This document shows positions 8,901 to 12,017 of a stretch of 12,017 bases of DNA, piece after piece; positions within the stretch are counted from its first letter, which is position 1; every line of letters starts with the position of its first letter. The notes below the pieces were generated by a model. That model was not told the DNA's origin, searched no databases, and saw only the letters and a list, made by a program, of their open reading frames with translations. The position numbers and the translations under genes were made by a program. The DNA is from Cephalothrix simula (taxonomy: Eukaryota; Nemertea; Palaeonemertea; Archinemertea; Cephalotrichidae), in NCBI GenBank assembly GCA_035591015.1, contig JAXIUW010192068.1:1-12017 (forward strand), written 5' to 3'.

Positions 8901-11673
8901 GATTCCTGGAACTGTCATTCGAAAGTTAAATTAACCCTTCATTCTCAATCTGACCTGGACGAATACTGCACGGCATAGCACTAACTTTAACCCTTCAAGT
9001 TCTATTATGGAATGTGATTGACATATGAGTCTGCATCACTTAAAACTTTAAACCCGGGGTTTTGGCTATCACCTGTGGCTGGTAAACACCTTATTAAAGC
9101 TTGACATCACAGCACTTGACGTAATTGTCGCAAAAAACCGAACCGGACCGAAACCAAACTAAACACAGAACCAACCGAACCGAACCGAAACCAATTTTCT
9201 GAACCGAAACCGAACCGAACTGAACCAAACTCATATACAACCAACCGAACCGAACCGAAATGAATTTGTTGACACCAAAACCGAATCGAACCGAAAAAAA
9301 ATTGGCCAAGACCGACCAAACCGCTTTCGGTTCGGTTTCGCACACCTCTAGTTCTTAGACCTTTCCAAAAATGTATAGATTTCCTAGATTAATGTTATGA
9401 ATAGACGACAAATTGCCCGTTTATACTTCGTCAGCATTTGCCTGATTTCTGATTTAGGTCACACGACTTCGCACAGAGAAATGCTCAGTCCATTTTCTCT
9501 CAGTAGGCCTATTTTCCCAACGCGAGTAAAATTTGCTCGTTCGGAATTGGAAACTAGTCCTATACTCAGCATTTTATTATAATTGAAAAGAGTATTCAGG
9601 ATTCTGTTAAAATTGACAACACTTAGCCGGCGTTCTTGCAGTGTCCTTATAACGCACTCATAGAAATTGAAAAAATATCTTCCAATACGTTACAAAGACG
9701 TTTTGCGTCACCATTTACCACCAGTTCCCACGAAAGAATTAATAATTTTGTCTAATATTTTCTTTGGAGGGGCGCCACTGATTATCATATTCTTGATCTC
9801 ATCAGGCGTAATAAAAGGGCAATGAAATATTTCAAACTAATAATTACCTTGCATTTTCAAATGTTGCGGAAGACGATTTTCCTATCGCCCCAAAACCAAC
9901 ACCAACAGCTAAGCCCTCTGTAACAAAATAAATGTTTGGGTTTCATTTGGCATTCTTGTCAATATAGTAGTTTACTAACTAATTTAAAATATTAATATGT
10001 TCATCCCTTACCAGGAATATTATGAATAGTAATTGCTACAATTAATAATAAAATTCTCCTCCAACTTGCTATGTTTTGTGAATTATCAGGAATTGGATTA
10101 TCAACACCCATTTCTAAATAACTATTGTCTAGCTCATTTACATTTTCTGAGGTTTTACGTTTCTGAGGTTGGGTAGCACCCATTCTTTTATAAGGTTCTG
10201 AAAATACCAATAAATATACGTTTAAGTGGCAACAGCAATAAATTAAAATATGCCTGTGGCCGGAAGAATATAAAACCAGCTTAGGATCCCCAAAAATGTA
10301 CCGATTTTTTCGGCAACTATAGAATTTACCCATAAATTATACATGGATGGATAGGTAATGGCTTGTAGGTATTCAAATTTTTTAACGTCTTAGTGTGTAA
10401 TGGAAAGGAGAAGTTAACCAGTCAGCGATCTGTGGTATTTTCATTGTTTATGTGCCCAATGACGCCGATGTACCCCTTTTGTGGTGTAGTGCGAACATAA
10501 ACCAAATAACCGACAAATTTCATGCCGTAAATTGACATGACCCAAAAATTTTTTGCGCTTTGGATACCTTTTATTATGGGCAATCATTTCTATTGAAACC
10601 AGCGCTCTAAATTGTTCCCGGCTAGTGAGATTGGGGTTATTTGGTTCATAATCTAAATTTTTATGTGGGTTATTCGGTATGACGTCTCAACGCTTCATAT
10701 GGTATTTTGATTCTATTTTCTTTTTCGCTATATCTCTCCACCTTACTATTTGCGAAATATACCACAGATCTTTGTCTGGTTATCTAAGCTAATTATATTC
10801 GGGCAGGGTCATCTCGGTTATCCTCTATAGGGCGTTATTATGAAAAATGAAACCTATATCTTAGGTAGAAATGGTCCGCAATCGGTTTTTTGCTATCTCT
10901 AACGGTCTAGGCTGTACTCAGAAGGCGTATTTCAATTTTTCACCGCCAGGGGGCACCACTATGACGTCATAAAATTTTAATACCAATTACCTAAAAGTCA
11001 TTACCTATCCATCCATATATAATTTATGGGGGTAAATTCTATAGTTGCTCAGAAAATCGGTGGGGGTACATTTTTGGGAATCCTAAACTGGTTTTCAATT
11101 TTTACTTGTAAACTTGTTTACGCTCAAATTGTAAAAACGTTCCAAGTCTTTAGTTTGTATTATGGTAAATTAAAAATTATTTTAACCAAATTATTCTCTA
11201 AAAATATATTTTAAATACCATTGTCATTTTTTTCGGAATTTCGCCAAGTTTCACCATCACTCTTTTTATCTTTAACTGGTTCAGCATCTAAAGCTAAATT
11301 CATCACAGGAGATGAAATACCCTAAAAATGATAGCAAGAATTCATGGATTCCATCAAGAATTCCATGAATTCTTGATGATAGAGTAAATAAAAATTTTTT
11401 AGAAATTTTATAAGTGAATAAAATATTTTTAAAAAAACGTATATTCTGTATTCAAGCATAAAATACCATTTTACTCAACATAATGTCAGCAAAATACACG
11501 AAAGCAGCACCAAGTATAAAACCAATAGATATTGGTATGAAAGAATATTCTCCATTTGCTCCATAAAAACCAGAATTTTCAGCCATTTCTATTGCTGGCG
11601 CCAGAAGCGACCAGTAAGAAGCTGCTGTCATCACACCTGCGGCGAATCCCAAACTTGCATCAAGGACCTTCCT
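5835..11673 (-). CDS. SLC39A11: Zinc transporter ZIP11 (SLC39A11 ortholog), seven 3' exons, 5' partial
   Basis: The spliced coding sequence is complement(join(5835..5913, 6279..6437, 7411..7509, 9848..9917, 10012..10197, 11219..11321, 11467..11673)). It is 903 nt, or 300 codons plus TAA. All six introns are GT-AG and every junction keeps frame. ZIP proteins carry zinc toward the cytosol; ZIP11 belongs to the gufA subfamily and in mammals is reported at internal membranes. The signatures are clear: [19 protein letters not shown] (TM2), [15 protein letters not shown] (TM4, metal-binding His, Asn and Glu), [17 protein letters not shown] (TM5), [13 protein letters not shown] (TM6) and the C-terminal helix ending SLDVGLG. 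Between TM3 and TM4 lies a hydrophilic, charged loop of about 80 residues, the variable region of the family. Vertebrate ZIP11 is about 340 residues, so roughly 40 N-terminal residues with TM1 are missing; they must lie right of 12017. No disabling change is seen. The promoter is outside the window. Confidence 0.95.
5914..6278 (-). other. ZIP11 intron, 365 nt
   Basis: GT-AG intron with no coding signal. It holds a short tandem duplication, GAACTTAGATCYTGA, at about 6147-6184, and GGGAAACAYYGG twice near 6222-6250. No larger element is recognisable. Confidence 0.7.
6279..6437 (-). CDS. SLC39A11: ZIP11 exon: TM6 and TM7
   Basis: 159 nt encoding [20 protein letters not shown], then [19 protein letters not shown] and DDIVPESQI, ending inside an Ala codon (GC|A). 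The acceptor is ATCTTTTAG and the donor is ATAGC|GTAAGT. All of these motifs are typical of ZIP11 and bacterial-type gufA ZIPs. Confidence 0.93.
6438..7410 (-). other. ZIP11 intron, 973 nt
   Basis: GT-AG intron (GTAAGT to CTTTTAG on the minus strand). Most of it is a degenerate, CpG-containing array of short words, described separately. Open frames within it are short and repetitive, with no recognisable protein. Confidence 0.7.
6600..7320. repeat. Degenerate CpG-containing short-word array
   Basis: Words such as TCGCGTATTCTC, TGCGGATACGCGACTT, GCGCATACGGGACTTGCGGATACACGAGTT, GCAGATATGCGACTCG and GAATCGCGTATCTG recur throughout at irregular spacing. The clearest pair is at 6614-6640 and 6787-6815 (TCGCGTATTCTCxAAxGTGCxGxTACGC). 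CpG is frequent here in contrast to the AT-rich surroundings. It looks like an old, decayed satellite or a repeat-rich transposon interior. The exact unit length needs computation. Confidence 0.5.
7411..7509 (-). CDS. SLC39A11: ZIP11 exon: TM5 with QNFPEG motif
   Basis: 99 nt encoding [20 protein letters not shown], then LRGAG and MSTLKSF, ending inside a Trp codon (TG|G). The acceptor is GATGTTTTCAG and the donor is TTTTTG|GTAAGT. NFPEG supplies the second half of the intramembrane zinc site. It follows the largest intron of the gene (2338 nt). Confidence 0.93.
7912..8148. repeat. Tandem direct duplication, period 126 bp
   Basis: Copy 1 (7912-8025) and copy 2 (8038-8148) share TTCCAATTTTTTGTACCAAC, then CCAGCYTAATCATAAT, CCATGATACTCC, AATTACCCG and GGACCAACAAAAAA. 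They are about 85-90 percent identical by eye with small indels. A 12 bp AT-rich spacer separates them. The period is a multiple of three, so a minus-strand frame (8097-7852) runs across both copies and repeats LGWYKKLE; I do not regard this as a gene. Confidence 0.8.
8515..8527. repeat. CTATGACGTCATA motif, CRE-like
   Basis: This contains the 8 bp palindrome TGACGTCA, the known CREB/ATF core, just outside the inner end of the first intronic foldback's right arm. The identical 13-mer recurs at 10959-10971. Function is not shown. Confidence 0.4.
8681..8688. repeat. Target-site duplication GTTCTTAG, left
   Basis: This is identical to 9351-9358. Removing the element and one copy restores the complementarity of the surrounding foldback arm (AAGAACGAGC pairs with the left arm at about 8195-8215), which confirms the duplication and the insertion order. 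Confidence 0.92.
8784..8901. repeat. Subterminal AACCGAACC repeat, copy A
   Basis: This is built from AACCGAACCGAAAC words followed by CCAATTTT and CAACCAACCGAACC, then GAAxTxAATTTGTTGxCACC. It matches copy B at 9171-9293 in the same orientation over about 120 bp. Such subterminal repeats are typical transposase-binding regions in hAT elements; that role here is inferred. Confidence 0.7.
9171..9293. repeat. Subterminal AACCGAACC repeat, copy B
   Basis: This is the direct copy of 8784-8901 near the other end of the element, with scattered substitutions. Minus-strand frames across it give low-complexity Gly-Phe-Ser-Val-Arg peptides that are repeat artefacts, not proteins. Confidence 0.7.
9351..9358. 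repeat. Target-site duplication GTTCTTAG, right
   Basis: This is the second, unmutated copy of the 8 bp duplication at the right edge of the hAT-type element. Perfect identity suggests a fairly recent insertion, though eight bases is a weak clock. Confidence 0.92.
9708..9836 (-). pseudogene. Short coding-like relic, unknown origin
   Basis: This is a 42-residue frame without a Met start, between stops. Its composition looks like real protein ([20 protein letters not shown], then [12 protein letters not shown]). It lies in the ZIP11 intron directly downstream of the 70 nt exon. It could be a fragment of a transposase or another decayed gene, or simply chance. I do not recognise the family. Confidence 0.25.
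9848..9917 (-). CDS. SLC39A11: ZIP11 exon: rest of TM4
   Basis: A 70 nt microexon-like exon completing the HNIPEG Glu codon and encoding [20 protein letters not shown], then NA and part of an Arg codon. The acceptor is TTTGTTACAG and the donor is GCAAG|GTAATT. It is separated from the previous exon by a 94 nt intron, the shortest in the gene. It is invisible to a length-based ORF search. Confidence 0.92.
9918..10011 (-). other. ZIP11 intron, 94 nt, inside the HNIPEG motif
   Basis: A short GT-AG intron (GTAAGG to TTACAG) that splits the Glu codon of the zinc-binding HNIPEG motif (G|AG). It contains no other feature. Confidence 0.85.
10012..10197 (-). CDS. SLC39A11: ZIP11 exon: loop second half and start of TM4
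   Basis: 186 nt, beginning within a Glu codon split by the intron (G|AA) and running [12 protein letters not shown] through [18 protein letters not shown]. The acceptor is TTTTCAG at 10200-10198 and the donor is CCTG|GTAAGG. The open frame continues upstream to an ATG at 10333, but that part is intron. The metal-binding motif HNIPEG is split here after HNIP plus one base. Confidence 0.92.
10272..11095. mobile_element. Foldback element in ZIP11 intron
   Basis: The left arm (10272-10392) and right arm (10960-11095) are inverted copies over some 120-136 bp. Matching parts include AAAACCAGYTTAGGATYCC at the ends, CAAAAATGTACC, GCAACTATAGAATTTACCC and ATAAATTATAYATGGATGGATAGGTAATG. A weaker pair continues inward (AACCAGxCAxxGATCTGTGGTAT at 10418-10441 with its complement near 10760-10785), so the original arms were probably longer and have decayed. 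The central part has no recognisable content. No flanking duplication is clear. Confidence 0.8.
10959..10971. repeat. CTATGACGTCATA motif, CRE-like
   Basis: This is the second copy of the 13-mer, at the inner end of the right arm of the second intronic foldback. The equal position in two foldbacks may point to common ancestry of the elements. Confidence 0.4.
11219..11321 (-). CDS. SLC39A11: ZIP11 exon: cytosolic loop, first half
   Basis: 103 nt encoding a hydrophilic stretch that begins [15 protein letters not shown] and continues with KDKKSDGE. The acceptor is CATTTTTAG and the donor is AATG|GTATTT; it ends in phase 1. The short MNLAL stretch resembles the same place in vertebrate ZIP11. 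It is too short and low in complexity to be found by ORF length. Confidence 0.82.
11335..11377. repeat. Nested inverted repeats in the 145 nt ZIP11 intron
   Basis: ATCAAGAATTC (11353-11363) and GAATTCTTGAT (11367-11377) form a perfect 11 bp hairpin with a three-base loop. The second half can also pair with an earlier copy, CAAGAATTCATGG (11335-11347). It lies inside the intron 11322-11466, whose splice sites are intact. Confidence 0.7.
11467..11673 (-). CDS. SLC39A11: ZIP11 exon: TM2 and TM3
   Basis: 69 codons, from [13 protein letters not shown] to ADIMLSKM. The acceptor is TTTTTTAG and the donor is ATG|GTATTTT, both phase 0. Reading past the donor adds only VFYA and a stop, so the junction with the next exon is well supported. 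An alternative acceptor two bases downstream (AGAG) cannot be excluded from sequence alone. Confidence 0.9.
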
Positions 11674-12017
11674 CTAAAAAAATAATTTGAAAAAGAATAT
11701 CAATACATCACAATACATTGTTTAGTGTATTTTTATAGAAAATAAGGAGCTTTTCTGCACAAAACTTCCCACATCCAATTTAGAGTACAATCTAAATCAA
11801 TGACAATTTTCTTTTTAAAAACATTATTTGTAATTATTGTTAATTTTTCTCGAAATATGTAGCCATTAATGCGAAGAAAAGTACGAAATATATCCTATAA
11901 TGCCCGGCCAAGCCGGGCAATATCAATATTAGCCCGTTGCTATGTATATTGGCCCGTTACCAAGTAAAAACTGAAAATTAACAATAAAATTAATAATACT
12001 AACTGCTTAAAAAGGAT
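11674..12017 (-). other. 5' intron of ZIP11, partial
   Basis: AT-rich sequence upstream of the first visible ZIP11 exon. I searched it for the N-terminal exon (first membrane helix) and see no convincing candidate, so that exon lies beyond the window. The only structure is the GC-rich palindrome at 11901-11919 and nearby repeats. Confidence 0.6.
11901..11919. repeat. GC-rich hairpin TGCCCGGC-CAA-GCCGGGCA
   Basis: A perfect 8 bp stem with a three-base loop, GC-rich in an AT-rich setting. Two further GCCCGTT words follow at about 11932 and 11953. It could be the end of a mobile element that continues to the right, or a stable intronic hairpin. Confidence 0.55.

Larger units (their letters stand above)
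8689..9350. mobile_element. Non-autonomous hAT-type element, 662 bp
   Basis: The element is bounded by perfect 8 bp direct repeats GTTCTTAG (8681-8688 and 9351-9358), the target-site duplication size of the hAT superfamily. Its termini are TAGAGGAGTGAG on the left and, on the opposite strand at the right, TAGAGGTGTGCG, which agree at 10 of 12 positions and fit the hAT YAGxG-type end. The subterminal regions are rich in AACCGAACCGAAACC words in the same orientation at both ends. The middle (about 8905-9132) is unique and has no transposase-like frame. It needs an enzyme supplied from elsewhere. Confidence 0.9.
8162..9407. mobile_element. Foldback element, right arm split by a hAT insertion
   Basis: The left arm (8162 to about 8395) is inverted against a right arm that starts near 8533, runs to 8688, and resumes at 9359-9407 after the hAT insertion. 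Matching stretches include CRTCTATTCRTAACATTAAYC at the outer ends, AGAACGARCTTTAGTC, ATTTTCATCGACTGTGGC and AGGGTCATTYTGAT at the inner ends. Without the 662 bp insert and one target duplication the element is about 576 bp. It has no coding capacity. The loop (about 8396-8532) shows nothing recognisable. Confidence 0.82.
7510..9847 (-). other. ZIP11 intron, 2338 nt, mostly repeats
   Basis: This is the largest intron of the gene. It holds a tandem duplication (7912-8148), a foldback element (8162-9407) and, inside that, a hAT-type element (8689-9350). In 7510-7911 I see nothing recognisable. The 3' flank 9408-9847 contains only a short relic-like frame (9836-9708). None of these disturb the splice sites. 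Confidence 0.75.
10198..11218 (-). other. ZIP11 intron, 1021 nt
   Basis: GT-AG intron (GTATTT to TTTTCAG). It is occupied almost entirely by a foldback element (10272-11095). No coding frame of note; a 62-residue plus-strand frame at 11026-11214 starts in the repeat arm and looks accidental. Confidence 0.75.

Noticed and set aside
9094-9345. Minus-strand frames rich in Gly, Phe, Ser, Val and Arg
   Set aside because: They are translations of the AACCGAACC subterminal repeats of the hAT-type element.
8745-9345. A CRISPR-like or satellite array of AACCGAACC units
   Set aside because: Spacers are not unique or of constant length. The repeats sit within a defined hAT-type element, and the window is eukaryotic.
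10001-10333. A 110-residue minus-strand gene starting at 10333
   Set aside because: Only 10197-10012 is coding, as an internal ZIP11 exon. The part before it is intron and the part after it reads past the splice donor.
11026-11214. A plus-strand 62-residue frame
   Set aside because: It starts in the foldback right arm within an intron, has AT-driven composition and no recognisable domain.
11452-11652. A complete 66-residue membrane protein
   Set aside because: It is the TM2-TM3 exon of ZIP11. The frame continues upstream to the acceptor at 11674, and the last residues come from reading into the intron.
1-12017. tRNA, rRNA or a novel multi-gene defence or metabolic system
   Set aside because: I found no cloverleaf or rRNA-like segments by eye, and the only protein-coding genes supported are the TRP channel and ZIP11. 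No functional cluster is evident.

Overview
This is eukaryotic, almost certainly invertebrate animal, genomic DNA. It is AT-rich, has GT-AG introns, and carries parts of two animal-type membrane protein genes plus many short non-autonomous repeats. I cannot name the lineage; a cnidarian or another marine invertebrate would fit, but that is a guess. There are no bacterial operon features.

Layout: (1) 1-162 is a long palindromic (foldback/MITE-like) repeat inside the upstream intron or flank of the first gene. (2) 507-4391 (+) is one 3.9 kb terminal exon encoding an ankyrin-rich TRP cation channel: about 16-18 ankyrin repeats, six membrane segments, a pore with a GMDD filter, a TRP helix and a C-terminal coiled coil. 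Its initiator codon lies in an exon outside or upstream. (3) 4392-5834 is the gap between two convergent genes and is mostly a 750 bp inverted-repeat element. (4) 11673-5835 (-) holds the last seven coding exons of a ZIP-family zinc transporter orthologous to SLC39A11 (ZIP11). I rebuilt it exon by exon; every junction keeps frame, and the seven exons give 300 codons plus stop. The first exon or exons, with the N-terminus and first membrane helix, lie to the right of the window.

The ZIP11 introns are where the repeats accumulate. They hold a degenerate CpG-containing array (about 6600-7320), a 126 bp-period tandem duplication (7912-8148), a foldback element (8162-9407) whose right arm is split by a 662 bp hAT-type non-autonomous element with perfect 8 bp target-site duplications, and another foldback (10272-11095). 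The introns of 94, 145 and 365 nt hold no large element.

The two genes encode an ion channel and a zinc carrier. Nothing in the sequence links them functionally; they are convergent neighbours. I did not find a new multi-gene system. The most notable observations are the nested transposon history, four long inverted repeats in 12 kb (two certainly inside a transcribed unit), and a TRP channel that combines TRPA-like ankyrin number with a TRPN/TRPV-like S6 and TRP helix.
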